From: Candidatus Cacconaster equifaecalis
Lineage (GTDB): Bacteria > Bacteroidota > Bacteroidia > Bacteroidales > UBA932
NCBI GenBank assembly: GCA_018064445.1
Contig: JAGHVE010000004.1
Coordinates: 1 to 35,221 of the forward strand
DNA length: 35,221 nt
Reading direction: 5' to 3'
The notes beneath the pieces are model-generated. The model searched no databases, had not been told where the DNA came from, and saw only the letters and a list, made by a program, of their open reading frames with translations. The translations under genes were made by a program, and so were the position numbers. Positions within the stretch are counted from its first letter, which is position 1. Each line of letters starts with the position of its first letter. Below are positions 1 through 9,534 of this stretch, in pieces.

Positions 1-2
1 CG

Positions 3-521
3 TTCGGAGTGGAACATTCGGGCATTCTGATATCTCTTTCACAGGTGTCTGAAACGCTGTGCATCCTGCTGATACCCTTCTGCCTGCGCAGGCTGGGAAT
101 CAAGAAGGTGATGCTTATCGCAATGTTCGCCTGGTTCCTGAGATTCGCCTTTTTCGGACTCGGAAATCCCGGTGACAGGGTCTGGCTCTTCGTTCTGTCG
201 ATGATAGTCTACGGCGTTGCCTTTGACTTCTTCAATATCTCAGGCTCCCTTTTCGTCGACCAGAACACGAGTTCCTCAATGCGCTCCAGTGCGCAGGGCC
301 TCTTTATGCTGATGACCAACGGCATAGGTGCGGCGGTGGGAACCCTTGCCGCGCAGGCTGTAATCAACGCCCTTGTCAACGTCCATCCTGCCGAAACTCA
401 GGCTGTTGAAAGGATGGCCGGCTGGCAGGCGAGCTGGTACGTTTTCGCGGCATACGCGCTGATAGTGGCGGTGCTTTTCGCCATACTGTTCAAATACAGG
501 CACAATCCCCAGAACAAATAG
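3..521 (+). CDS. MFS transporter, nucleoside:H+ symporter (NupG-like), C-terminal part; 5' end outside window
   Basis: Frame is open from base 3 (FGVEHSGILISLSQVSETL...); multiple TM segments and the NupG-like motif GVAFDFFNISGSLFVDQ. Confidence 0.8.
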   Translation, partial: FGVEHSGILISLSQVSETLCILLIPFCLRRLGIKKVMLIAMFAWFLRFAFFGLGNPGDRVWLFVLSMIVYGVAFDFFNISGSLFVDQNTSSSMRSSAQGLFMLMTNGIGAAVGTLAAQAVINALVNVHPAETQAVERMAGWQASWYVFAAYALIVAVLFAILFKYRHNPQNK

Positions 522-541
522 AATATTAGACAGATACAGAT

Positions 542-3160
542 ATGACATCAAAAGAAATCAGAAAAACCTTCACTGACTTTTTCGCTTCAAAAGGTCACAC
601 GATAGTATGTTCGGCCCCTATGGTGGTCAAGAACGACCCTACCCTGATGTTCACCAACGCAGGTATGAACCAGTTCAAGGATATCTTCCTCGGAAACGCA
701 CCGGCTGTGCACAAGCGTGTGGCCGACAGCCAGAAATGCCTCCGCGTCAGCGGAAAACACAACGACCTGGAGGAGGTTGGACACGACACTTACCATCACA
801 CGATGTTCGAGATGCTCGGAAACTGGAGTTTCGGGGATTATTTCAAGAAAGAGGCCATAGCCTGGGCGTGGGAGCTGCTTACGGAAGTCTACAAATTGCC
901 GAAAGAGAGGCTGTATGCCACCGTTTTCGAAGGTTACGCCCCTGACGGACTGGAGGAGGACACCGAGGCCAGGGAGTTCTGGCTGAACTACCTTCCTGCA
1001 GACCACATCATTCCCGGTGACAAGCACGACAATTTCTGGGAGATGGGAGACACCGGTCCGTGCGGACCCTGCAGCGAAATTCATATCGACCTGCGCTCGG
1101 AGGAAGAGATTGCGAAGGTTCCCGGCACGGAAATGGTCAACAAGGGGCATCATCTCGTCATCGAGATATGGAACCTCGTCTTTATGCAGTTCAACCGCAA
1201 GGCCAACGGCTCCCTGGAACTGCTCCCTGCAAGACACGTCGATACAGGAATGGGCCTTGAGAGGCTCTGTATGGCGCTTCAGGGGAAGAAGAGCAACTAT
1301 GACACCGATGTCTTCACCGGGATGATAGGAAAAATCTCCGAACTCAGCGGAAAGAAGTATGAGCAGGAGACACAGGTTGGCGTGGCGATGAGAGTGATAG
1401 CGGACCACATCCGTGCAATCAGTTTCTCCATCACCGACGGTCAGCTCCCCAGCAACGTCAAGGCCGGATATGTAATCCGACGGATTCTCAGGCGTGCAGT
1501 GCGCTACGGATATACGTTCCTCGGTTTCAAGGAGCCGTTCCTCTGCCGCCTCGTGCCGCAGCTCATCAGTGATATGGGAGAGGCATACCCCGAACTGAAG
1601 GAACAGCAGCAACTCGTGCAGAAGGTCATCAAGGAGGAGGAAGATGCGTTCCTCCGCACTCTTGACAAGGGTATCAAGCTGATGGACAGCATAATGGAGA
1701 AATCCAAAGGCACGAAGGTGATTGCCGGCACGGACGCTTTCACCCTGTACGATACGTTCGGATTCCCCATCGACCTGACGGAACTTATCGCCGGGGAGAA
1801 CGGATATACCGTCGATATGGAGGGGTTCAACGTCGAACTGGGCAAGCAGAAGGAACGTGCCCGCAACGCCACCGCAATCGAGAACGGTGACTGGGTGAAT
1901 GTGCATAACATTGAGAACGTGGAATTTACCGGATATGACGGCACTTCGCTGGAAGGAGCCCTGCTGGCCCGTCACAGGGTTGTCAAGGCAAAAGGCAAGG
2001 AATTCTGCCAGATAGTGTTTGACCGCACACCGTTCTACGGTGAGATGGGAGGCGAGGTAGGAGACAGCGGATATATGGTTTCCGCTTCCGGAGAAAAGAT
2101 ATCCATAGTGAACACAGTCAAGGAGAACAACCTGACAATCCATATAGCGGAGCGCATACCTGCAGACTGCAACGGGACTTTCACCCTTGTGGTCGATGCC
2201 GCCAGAAGGCAGGCGATTTCAAACAACCACAGCTGCACTCACCTTCTGCACCAGGCACTCCGCGAAATTCTCGGCACTCACGTCGAGCAGAAAGGTTCGT
2301 TCGTCTGTGACAAATATTTCCGTTTCGACTTCTCGCATTTCGAGAAGATGTCCGATGAGCAGCTACGACAGGTGGAGAAGAGGGTGAACGGACTGATTCG
2401 ACTGAACAATCCTCTCCAGGAGAACCGCAACGCCACGATGGAGCAGGCCCGCCAGATGGGGGCGATGGCTCTTTTCGGTGAAAAATACGGTGACAGGGTG
2501 AGAGTTGTCCGTTTCGGGGAGAGCGTCGAACTCTGCGGAGGCTGCCATACGGGTGCAACCGGAAATATCGGTCTGTTCAAGGTCGTTTCCGAAAGCGCGG
2601 TGGCGGCGGGAATCAGGAGAATCGAGGCTGTTACCGGAGTTGAGGCTGAAGCGATGGTCGACAATCTTCAGGATACCGTCAGGACAGCCCGTTCCTTCTT
2701 CAACAATGTACCCGACCTTGCCGGAGCCATCAGGAAGATGGTTGAGGAAAACGAGGCATACAAAAAACAGATGGATCAGATTGCAAAGGAGAGGACCCTC
2801 GCCTTCAAGAAGTCCCTCGTGGAGGGAGCCAAAGCCGTGAACGGTCGCAACATAGTGGAACTCAGCGGCACTGACGTAGACTTCGGTATGCTCAGGAACG
2901 CTGCGGTGATGCTCCAGAAAGAGGTTGAGAATCTGGTGATTGCCGCGGCTCTTCTTACGGCGGGCAAACCCCAGCTGCTGCTGATGTACAGCGCTGATCT
3001 GGTCGCCGCGGGGAAGAATGCACAGACCGACATCAAGGATGCCGCCAGACTCATTCAGGGCGGTGGCGGAGGAAATGCCTCCCTCGCCACGGCGGGCGGC
3101 AAGGATGCGGACTCCCTTTCCGCCGCATTGGAGACACTCAAGACCCTCGCTCTCAAATAA
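542..3160 (+). CDS. alaS: Alanine--tRNA ligase
   Basis: 872 aa; N-terminal [69 protein letters not shown], editing-domain [29 protein letters not shown]1-type [16 protein letters not shown]. Confidence 0.98.
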   Translation: MTSKEIRKTFTDFFASKGHTIVCSAPMVVKNDPTLMFTNAGMNQFKDIFLGNAPAVHKRVADSQKCLRVSGKHNDLEEVGHDTYHHTMFEMLGNWSFGDYFKKEAIAWAWELLTEVYKLPKERLYATVFEGYAPDGLEEDTEAREFWLNYLPADHIIPGDKHDNFWEMGDTGPCGPCSEIHIDLRSEEEIAKVPGTEMVNKGHHLVIEIWNLVFMQFNRKANGSLELLPARHVDTGMGLERLCMALQGKKSNYDTDVFTGMIGKISELSGKKYEQETQVGVAMRVIADHIRAISFSITDGQLPSNVKAGYVIRRILRRAVRYGYTFLGFKEPFLCRLVPQLISDMGEAYPELKEQQQLVQKVIKEEEDAFLRTLDKGIKLMDSIMEKSKGTKVIAGTDAFTLYDTFGFPIDLTELIAGENGYTVDMEGFNVELGKQKERARNATAIENGDWVNVHNIENVEFTGYDGTSLEGALLARHRVVKAKGKEFCQIVFDRTPFYGEMGGEVGDSGYMVSASGEKISIVNTVKENNLTIHIAERIPADCNGTFTLVVDAARRQAISNNHSCTHLLHQALREILGTHVEQKGSFVCDKYFRFDFSHFEKMSDEQLRQVEKRVNGLIRLNNPLQENRNATMEQARQMGAMALFGEKYGDRVRVVRFGESVELCGGCHTGATGNIGLFKVVSESAVAAGIRRIEAVTGVEAEAMVDNLQDTVRTARSFFNNVPDLAGAIRKMVEENEAYKKQMDQIAKERTLAFKKSLVEGAKAVNGRNIVELSGTDVDFGMLRNAAVMLQKEVENLVIAAALLTAGKPQLLLMYSADLVAAGKNAQTDIKDAARLIQGGGGGNASLATAGGKDADSLSAALETLKTLALK

Positions 3161-3166
3161 CAGGTT

Positions 3167-5596
3167 GTGAAGAAACTTGACAGACACCTCATACTCGCGT
3201 TCATAGGACCGTTCTTCGCAGTCCTGCTCGTCGTCACGTTCGCCCTCTCCCTGCAGTTTCTCTGGAGGTACATCGACGAACTGGTCGGCAAGGGGCTGGG
3301 GCTCGGAGTCATCCTGGAATTCCTGGGATGGGGTGCCTGTACGCTGCTTCCCCTGTCAATGCCCCTCGCATCCCTGCTGGCCTCCATAATGACGCTCGGA
3401 GGACTTGGGGAACACAACGAACTGCTGGCGATGAAGGCGGCCGGAATATCTCTCCAGAGAATCCTGATGCCCGTGATAATAGTGTCAGCTGCAATCAGCA
3501 TAGGGGCGTTTTTCGTGGCGAACAATCTGGTGCCGCTCTCCTACAACAAGATATACACCTTGAGGGAGGACATTGCGCGCACGAAGGAGGAAATCAAGAT
3601 ACCCTCCGGAACATTCTACGACGGAATCGACGGATATGTCATGAGAATCGAATCGGTGGATGACAACGGGATGATGCACAATCTCATCGTGTACGACCAC
3701 ACCTCTATCAACGGCGGAAATACCAAGATGACGCTGGCCGATTCCGGTTCCATCCGCATCACTCCCGACAAGAAAAACCTGATATTCGACCTTTACGACG
3801 GATGCTCGTACGAAGAGACGAACACTATGAATTACAGGGACACCACCCTGCAGCTGAGCCGTGCGAAATTCAACCGCCAGAATCTGATAATCCCTCTTGA
3901 AAACTATGGTTTCACCCGTTCCGGAGAAGACCGGTACGGTGACGAGGTGATGTCCAAGGGGCTGAGAACCCTGAGACAGGACAGGGATTCCCTCCAGCGT
4001 GTGTTTGACACCCTCATCACAGCCCAGCACAGGCGTTTTCTGTACAGCTCGGGGCTTACTTTCGCCAACCAGTTTGACAGCGTGAGCGTGGCGAAAAGGC
4101 ATATCAGCGGAAAGATAGATTTGGAGATTCTTTATGAAAAAGATTCTCTCGAACTGAGGAGAAGCGCCGTCCGTTCGGCGGCAGACCGTTCTTCCAACAC
4201 GGACGAGATGCTGGAGACATTCGGACGGGAAGGGGAGAGATACGTCATTCCAACCCGCAGGATAGACATAGAAAGTTTCCGCAAGTTCACCCTTTCCCTC
4301 GCCTGCCTGCTCTTCTTCTTCGTGGGGGCTCCGCTCGGGGCAATCATCCGCAAGGGAGGTCTCGGGACGCCGGTAATCATTTCGATATTCTTCTTCATCG
4401 TATATTACATCATCGACACCATCGGGAAGAGGCTTGCCAACAAGGGGGCGATCACGCCGTTCGAAGGTACGATAGTCTCGACGCTCGTCCTCCTGCCCAT
4501 AGGCATATTTCTTATGAGAAAATCAACTCAGGATTCCGGCCTGTTCAATCTGGATACCTACAGGGACTGGATCAAATATTGGACAAGGAAAGTTGTCAAG
4601 GTCTACCACAGGACTCTCAACCGGTTCAGCGGCAAAGGCGCGAAAATCAGGATTGTCTATATGGGAACCCCGGAATTTGCCGTGGCTCCGCTGGATGCCC
4701 TGATGCACAGTGAATTCGAGGTGGTGGGAGTTGTCACCGTGGCGGACAAGCCGAGCGGAAGGGGGATGCAGGTCAACCAGAGTGCGGTAAAGAAATATGC
4801 GGTTGAGAACAATATTCCGGTCCTGCAGCCGGTGAGCCTTAAAGATCCGGAATTCCTGGCACAACTCGCCTCGTTCAATGCCAACGTGTTTGTGGTGGTG
4901 GCCTTCAGGATGCTGCCAAAGGAGGTCTGGTCGATGCCTGCCCTTGGAACCTTCAACCTCCACGCCTCCCTTCTCCCGCAGTACAGGGGTGCGGCTCCGA
5001 TCAACTGGGCGATAATCAACGGTGAGAAGTTCACCGGAGTGACGACGTTTATGATAGACGAGCAGATAGATACCGGTAAAATCATATATCAGGAGGCCTG
5101 TTCAATCGAGGATTACGATGATGCCGGTTCCCTCCACGACAAACTGATGAAGATGGGTAGCGCACTTGTTCTCAAGACGGTCGATGCAATTGAGAACCGC
5201 TCTGTCAAGCTGCAGGAGCAGGTGATGCCCTTCAACCGTGCGCCGCGTGTCGCTCCCAAACTGACCAGGGAGACAGGAAAGATAGACTGGAGCGCCGGCG
5301 CAAGGGTCGTCAATCTCCTCATAAGGGGTCTCAGCCCATATCCGGTTGCGTACTCGACATTGGTCTTTGAAGATAAAGTCTTGAATGTAAAGATATTCGA
5401 GGCATACGCAGTGAGCGATAACAATTATTCCGTCCCTGAAGGGACCATCCGTACCGACGGGAAGAGTTTCCTCGAAGTCAAGTGCGGCAGCGGTGCCCTG
5501 CGCATTCTGAGCCTGCAGCTTGCAGGGAAGAAACGGATGGATGTGGCGGCATTCCTTGCCGGTTTCAGGGATATTGAAAATTACAGGTTCGTCTGA
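3167..5596 (+). CDS. Apparent fusion: LptF/LptG-family (YjgP/YjgQ) permease (about aa 1-470) and methionyl-tRNA formyltransferase (about aa 495-809)
   Basis: Single GTG-started 809-aa ORF; N-terminal half has LptF/G features (DRHLILAFIGPFFAVLLVVTFALSLQFLWRYIDELVGKGLG, MPLASLLASIMTLGGLGEHNELLAMKAAGIS); C-terminal half is Fmt (RIVYMGTPEFAVAPLDAL, NLHASLLPQYRGAAPINWAIINGEKFTGVTTFMIDEQIDTGKI). Confidence 0.9.
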   Translation: MKKLDRHLILAFIGPFFAVLLVVTFALSLQFLWRYIDELVGKGLGLGVILEFLGWGACTLLPLSMPLASLLASIMTLGGLGEHNELLAMKAAGISLQRILMPVIIVSAAISIGAFFVANNLVPLSYNKIYTLREDIARTKEEIKIPSGTFYDGIDGYVMRIESVDDNGMMHNLIVYDHTSINGGNTKMTLADSGSIRITPDKKNLIFDLYDGCSYEETNTMNYRDTTLQLSRAKFNRQNLIIPLENYGFTRSGEDRYGDEVMSKGLRTLRQDRDSLQRVFDTLITAQHRRFLYSSGLTFANQFDSVSVAKRHISGKIDLEILYEKDSLELRRSAVRSAADRSSNTDEMLETFGREGERYVIPTRRIDIESFRKFTLSLACLLFFFVGAPLGAIIRKGGLGTPVIISIFFFIVYYIIDTIGKRLANKGAITPFEGTIVSTLVLLPIGIFLMRKSTQDSGLFNLDTYRDWIKYWTRKVVKVYHRTLNRFSGKGAKIRIVYMGTPEFAVAPLDALMHSEFEVVGVVTVADKPSGRGMQVNQSAVKKYAVENNIPVLQPVSLKDPEFLAQLASFNANVFVVVAFRMLPKEVWSMPALGTFNLHASLLPQYRGAAPINWAIINGEKFTGVTTFMIDEQIDTGKIIYQEACSIEDYDDAGSLHDKLMKMGSALVLKTVDAIENRSVKLQEQVMPFNRAPRVAPKLTRETGKIDWSAGARVVNLLIRGLSPYPVAYSTLVFEDKVLNVKIFEAYAVSDNNYSVPEGTIRTDGKSFLEVKCGSGALRILSLQLAGKKRMDVAAFLAGFRDIENYRFV

Positions 5597-6444
5597 TGAT
5601 TGACCTGCCCTTTTCCGAGTTCGGATTCCTTGATTTCGGGGCGGTCGGTGTTCACAGGGCCTCCGAGGTGGAGCAGACCTATCTCCACTGCCTTGAAAAG
5701 GGGTATTTCGCGCAGATGTCATATCTCTCCCGCAATCTTGAAAAGAGATTCGACCCCACTCTTCTGGTGGAGGGTGCGCAGACGGCGCTCTGTTTCCTTG
5801 CCCCATACGGAAAGCCTGCGGGGGGCGTGGCCGGGTTCGCCTGCGGGAGAGACTATCATAAAGTTGTCAGGGACAAGCTGTTTCAGGTCATTTCCTTTCT
5901 CAGGGAACAGTCCCCTGATTTCAAGGGACGTCCGTTTGTTGACAGCGCCCCTCTGCTTGAGCGTTACTGGGCGGCCGGGGCAGGACTCGGGTTCATCGGC
6001 CGGAACAGGTTCCTGATTTCTCCCGTATGGGGTCTGAGGACAATTATCGGGGTGATTCTGTGCAATGTTCCCGCATCTGAATTTCCGATGCACTCTCCTC
6101 TTGAAGTCAGGGATTGCGGCCATTGCGGCCGATGCGTTTCCGCCTGTCCGGGAGGTGCGCTTGACGACCCCTGCGGATTGGATGCCGGAAAGTGCGTGTC
6201 CTACCATACGGTGGAGGCCGCCCCGCAGGAGACTCTGCCTGAGGTGGATTGCCGCGGCTGGGTTTTCGGATGCGAGGAATGTCTCAAAGTTTGTCCGTGG
6301 AACAGGGATATCCCTTCCTGGCCGGAATTCGAAACACACAGGACTCTGCTGGAAAATACCGACTGGAGAGCCCTGTCCGATGAAGAATTTCAGGCTCTTC
6401 TCGGAGATTCGGGACTGATGCGTTCCCGCAGGTTTGGAATATAA
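5596..6444 (+). CDS. queG: Epoxyqueuosine reductase QueG
   Basis: 282 aa; GFIGRNRFLISPVWG, two ferredoxin-type motifs CGHCGRCVSACPGGAL and CEECLKVCPWN; start overlaps preceding stop (TGATG). Confidence 0.9.
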   Translation: MIDLPFSEFGFLDFGAVGVHRASEVEQTYLHCLEKGYFAQMSYLSRNLEKRFDPTLLVEGAQTALCFLAPYGKPAGGVAGFACGRDYHKVVRDKLFQVISFLREQSPDFKGRPFVDSAPLLERYWAAGAGLGFIGRNRFLISPVWGLRTIIGVILCNVPASEFPMHSPLEVRDCGHCGRCVSACPGGALDDPCGLDAGKCVSYHTVEAAPQETLPEVDCRGWVFGCEECLKVCPWNRDIPSWPEFETHRTLLENTDWRALSDEEFQALLGDSGLMRSRRFGI

Positions 6445-6451
6445 ATTGTAA

Positions 6452-7396
6452 TTGTCTAACTTCGCTTGTTTCAAAGCGTATTGCAAAGTGGACGGAAAAT
6501 GGAAAATAGGGAAAGTTGTAGGCTGGCTGGGAATCATCAGCCTGCTGCTTTTCTGCTCGTTTTTCTATGCCTTTGCGTACGTGTTCGACCTTCATACGCC
6601 CAAATCGATATACCTCGAAAGGGAAAACCGGAAGATAGCCTCAAAGTTGGAACTTCTCGGCCAGCAGGCCGCCAACGAAGACCTTCTCCTGTATGACATC
6701 CAGAGAAGGGACAACATTGTCTACCGCCCGATTTTCGGGATGGACGTGATTTCTGACGAAGTGAGAAATGCCGGCATCGGAGGTGAGGACAGATATGCCG
6801 GATATGAGGGGTTCGACCACAGCGACGTGATGGTGGAGACGGCAAGGAATGTGGATATGCTGGCAAAGAAGGTTTATATCCAGTCCCGTTCCTTCGATGA
6901 CGTTGAACTTCTTGCAAAGAGGGCGGATGATATGGCATCCTGCGTCCCGTCCCTGAATCCCGTCGCCCCCAAGTCGAGGAATTCCATCTCCAGTCCATTC
7001 GGCTACAGGATGCATCCCATAAAAAGGATGATAATATTCCATTCGGGGCTGGATTTCAGGGGAGAGAAGGGCGAACCCGTCTATGCCGCAGGCAGCGGAG
7101 TGGTCGAAAGTGTCCTTCGCGGGTATTACGGATACGGAGAGGTTGTAGTCATCAATCACGGATTCGGCTACAAGACAAGATATGCCCATCTCTCGTCAAT
7201 CCTTGTCAGGGAGGGGGAGAGTGTCACCAAGGGCGACCAGATTGCAACTATGGGAAGAAGCGGGCAGTCGACCGGCGTTCATCTGCACTATGAGGTCATC
7301 TACAGGGGAAGGCATATGAATCCCTACAACTTCATCAACACGAAAATGTCGTTGGAAGAGTACCGTTCGATTGTCAGACCTTCAAAGAGAGGATAG
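6452..7396 (+). CDS. M23-family metallopeptidase, membrane anchored (start codon uncertain)
   Basis: N-terminal TM segment; HSGLDFRGEKGEPVYAAGSGVVES, GYKTRYAHLSSILVREGESVTKGDQIATMGRSGQSTGVHLHYEV typical of peptidase M23/LytM. Confidence 0.9.
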   Translation: MSNFACFKAYCKVDGKWKIGKVVGWLGIISLLLFCSFFYAFAYVFDLHTPKSIYLERENRKIASKLELLGQQAANEDLLLYDIQRRDNIVYRPIFGMDVISDEVRNAGIGGEDRYAGYEGFDHSDVMVETARNVDMLAKKVYIQSRSFDDVELLAKRADDMASCVPSLNPVAPKSRNSISSPFGYRMHPIKRMIIFHSGLDFRGEKGEPVYAAGSGVVESVLRGYYGYGEVVVINHGFGYKTRYAHLSSILVREGESVTKGDQIATMGRSGQSTGVHLHYEVIYRGRHMNPYNFINTKMSLEEYRSIVRPSKRG

Positions 7397-7399
7397 AGG

Positions 7400-8317
7400 A
7401 TGGACAGGGGCAGGATATATGGAATAGTTCGGACGGTTACCAAATATGTCGGACTGGGAATCGGGATAGCGGTTGTCAGTTATGTCAGTGTGGCGCTGAG
7501 CGTCAGCACCGAGAATGAGAAGCGGCTTATGTCCGAGAATCAGGCTCTGAAGGAGGAGTACGAAAATCTGAGGGAGAAGATGGAGTTGGTCGGAAGCGTC
7601 ATATCGGACCTCGAAGTGCGGGACAGAACCATCTACCGCGACGTGTTCAATGCGGACCTGCCTGCCGGGACGGCGGAACCGGACACCTCTGAACTGCAGG
7701 TCGGGAACCTGTTCGACAAGAGCGCCGAAGAACTGGTGTGGGAGACATACGTGAAGGGACGCAAGATTGATTTCACCGTATCCCGGGTTAACGGATGGCT
7801 CGAAAACATTAACGCCAACCTGCTCGAAAGGGGGAAGAAGGCGACGGCACTGCCCTCCATACTGCCCATAGCGGACTTCGAACTTATGCAGACAGGTGCC
7901 TCGACGGGGCAGAAATTCAGCCCTTTCTTCAAGACGTTGAAACAGCACGACGGAATGGACATAATGGCTCCGATAGGTACGGACGTGTTATGTACGGCGG
8001 ACGGGACGGTGACCGGAATATCCAGGTCGGCCAGGGGGCTGGGCAACACCGTGACCGTGACCCACACTGACGGATATAAGACCGTGTATGCCCATCTGGG
8101 CGAGATTTCGGTTCCCTTGGGACGGAGCGTCAGACAGGGGACCCGGCTCGGAAAAGTCGGCATCTCGGGTTCCTGTTTCGCCGCCTGCCTTCATTACGAG
8201 GTCTGGAAAGGAGGGCTGTGCCAGGACCCCGTATTCTATTTCTTCGCAAATCTGGACCCGGTCAGTTTCAGGGACGTGGCGATGACCGCGATGACTACCG
8301 GACAGGCAATGGACTGA
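7400..8317 (+). CDS. M23-family metallopeptidase, membrane anchored
   Basis: N-terminal TM; HDGMDIMAPIGTDVLCTADGTVTG, GYKTVYAHLGEISVPLGRSVRQGTRLGKVGISG...LHYEV. Confidence 0.88.
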   Translation: MDRGRIYGIVRTVTKYVGLGIGIAVVSYVSVALSVSTENEKRLMSENQALKEEYENLREKMELVGSVISDLEVRDRTIYRDVFNADLPAGTAEPDTSELQVGNLFDKSAEELVWETYVKGRKIDFTVSRVNGWLENINANLLERGKKATALPSILPIADFELMQTGASTGQKFSPFFKTLKQHDGMDIMAPIGTDVLCTADGTVTGISRSARGLGNTVTVTHTDGYKTVYAHLGEISVPLGRSVRQGTRLGKVGISGSCFAACLHYEVWKGGLCQDPVFYFFANLDPVSFRDVAMTAMTTGQAMD

Positions 8318-8326
8318 AATATTCAA

Positions 8327-8653
8327 ATGTTTATGGAAACAAAACTTTTATACACAATGGGAGAAGTCGCACAGATGCTGGGGCAGGAACCCTCGGCCGT
8401 GCGCTATTGGTCAAACTTTTTTTCAAAATACGTCAAGCCTGAGCGTAATGCCAAGGGAAACAGGCTTTACCATCCTCAGGACGTGGAATGTCTCAAAACC
8501 GTGCAATATCTGCTGAAGGAGAAGGGGATGACTCTCGACGGTGTCGCCAGGCGTCTTGCGTCCGACAAGGCCGGAGTGGACAAGACTATGGCGGTCGTCG
8601 AATCGCTGACAAAAATTAAGGCCCAACTTGAGGAAATATACTCAAGTCTGTAG
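8327..8653 (+). CDS. MerR-family transcriptional regulator
   Basis: YTMGEVAQMLGQEPSAVRYWSNFFSKYVKPERNAKGNRLYHPQDVECLKTVQYLLKEKGMTLDGVARRL is a MerR-type HTH. Confidence 0.9.
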   Translation: MFMETKLLYTMGEVAQMLGQEPSAVRYWSNFFSKYVKPERNAKGNRLYHPQDVECLKTVQYLLKEKGMTLDGVARRLASDKAGVDKTMAVVESLTKIKAQLEEIYSSL

Positions 8654-8665
8654 AATCTTTTTTAT

Positions 8666-8673
8666 TAACTTTG
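8666..8673 (+). promoter_or_regulatory. Candidate Bacteroidetes -7 element (TAACTTTG) upstream of zinc-ribbon protein gene
   Basis: Matches TAnnTTTG, 38 bp upstream of ATG 8712; no convincing -33 element at the expected spacing. Confidence 0.4.
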
Positions 8674-8711
8674 CAGGTTGAACTCAAGAAAAATCCAATA
8701 TATCTACAAAT

Positions 8712-9530
8712 ATGGCTACTAACAAGGCAAAAAAAATCGCTACCCCCATCGATGAAAAGGAAACGTTCGTCTCACTTCAGAAAAATATGGTTGAAACGGA
8801 CGCGGTCGCAATGGAGGAGAAACTGCGTACTTTGTACAAAATTCAGCTGACAGACAGCAAAATAGATAAAATCCACCTGCTCAGGGGAGAACTTCCGCTT
8901 GAAGTGCAGGACCTCGAAGATGAAATCGCCGGCCTGCAGACCCGCATAGCGAACGCCGAGGATGAAATCAAGAAATTGGAGAAGGCCAATTCAGAAAACC
9001 GCACGACAATCGGGAATGCAAAGGAGGCTATCGCCAAATACGAGGAGCAGAGGAACAACGTAAAGAACAACCGGGAATATGATTCTCTCACAAAAGAGAT
9101 TGAGTTTCAGGACCTTGACCAGCAGGTTTGCCAGAAACGGATCAAGGAGAACGACATCAGCATCCTTGAGAAGAAGGAGACCGTGGAGAATGCAAGACAA
9201 CTCCTCGAACTGAGGACAAGCGATCTGGAGGAGAAGAAGAAGGAACTTGAGACCATCGTTGAAGAGACGGCCAAGGAGGAGGAGGAACTCCTGAAGGAGA
9301 AAGAGGCTCTCGCTGAAAAAGTTGACCGGAGGATGCTGGTGGCTTATGACCGCGTGCGTTCAAACGCCCACAACCATCTTGCGGTGGTGACGGTGAAGAG
9401 GGATGCCTGCGGCGGCTGTTTCAACAAGATTCCGCCCCAGAAGCAGCTCGACATCAAGGAAAGCAAGAAAATCATAGTTTGCGAATATTGCGGACGAATA
9501 CTTGTAAGTTCAGAGTTCGAGCAGGAGTAG
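8712..9530 (+). CDS. Coiled-coil protein with C4-type zinc ribbon (CT398-like)
   Basis: Long Glu/Lys-rich coiled coil followed by CGGCFNKIPPQKQLDIKESKKIIVCEYCGRILV. Confidence 0.88.
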   Translation: MATNKAKKIATPIDEKETFVSLQKNMVETDAVAMEEKLRTLYKIQLTDSKIDKIHLLRGELPLEVQDLEDEIAGLQTRIANAEDEIKKLEKANSENRTTIGNAKEAIAKYEEQRNNVKNNREYDSLTKEIEFQDLDQQVCQKRIKENDISILEKKETVENARQLLELRTSDLEEKKKELETIVEETAKEEEELLKEKEALAEKVDRRMLVAYDRVRSNAHNHLAVVTVKRDACGGCFNKIPPQKQLDIKESKKIIVCEYCGRILVSSEFEQE

Positions 9531-9534
9531 ACGG

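Noticed and set aside
587-2143. 518-aa minus-strand ORF antisense to alaS
   Set aside because: Shadow ORF opposite a clear alaS; no family features and Leu/His/Val-rich composition expected from antisense reading.
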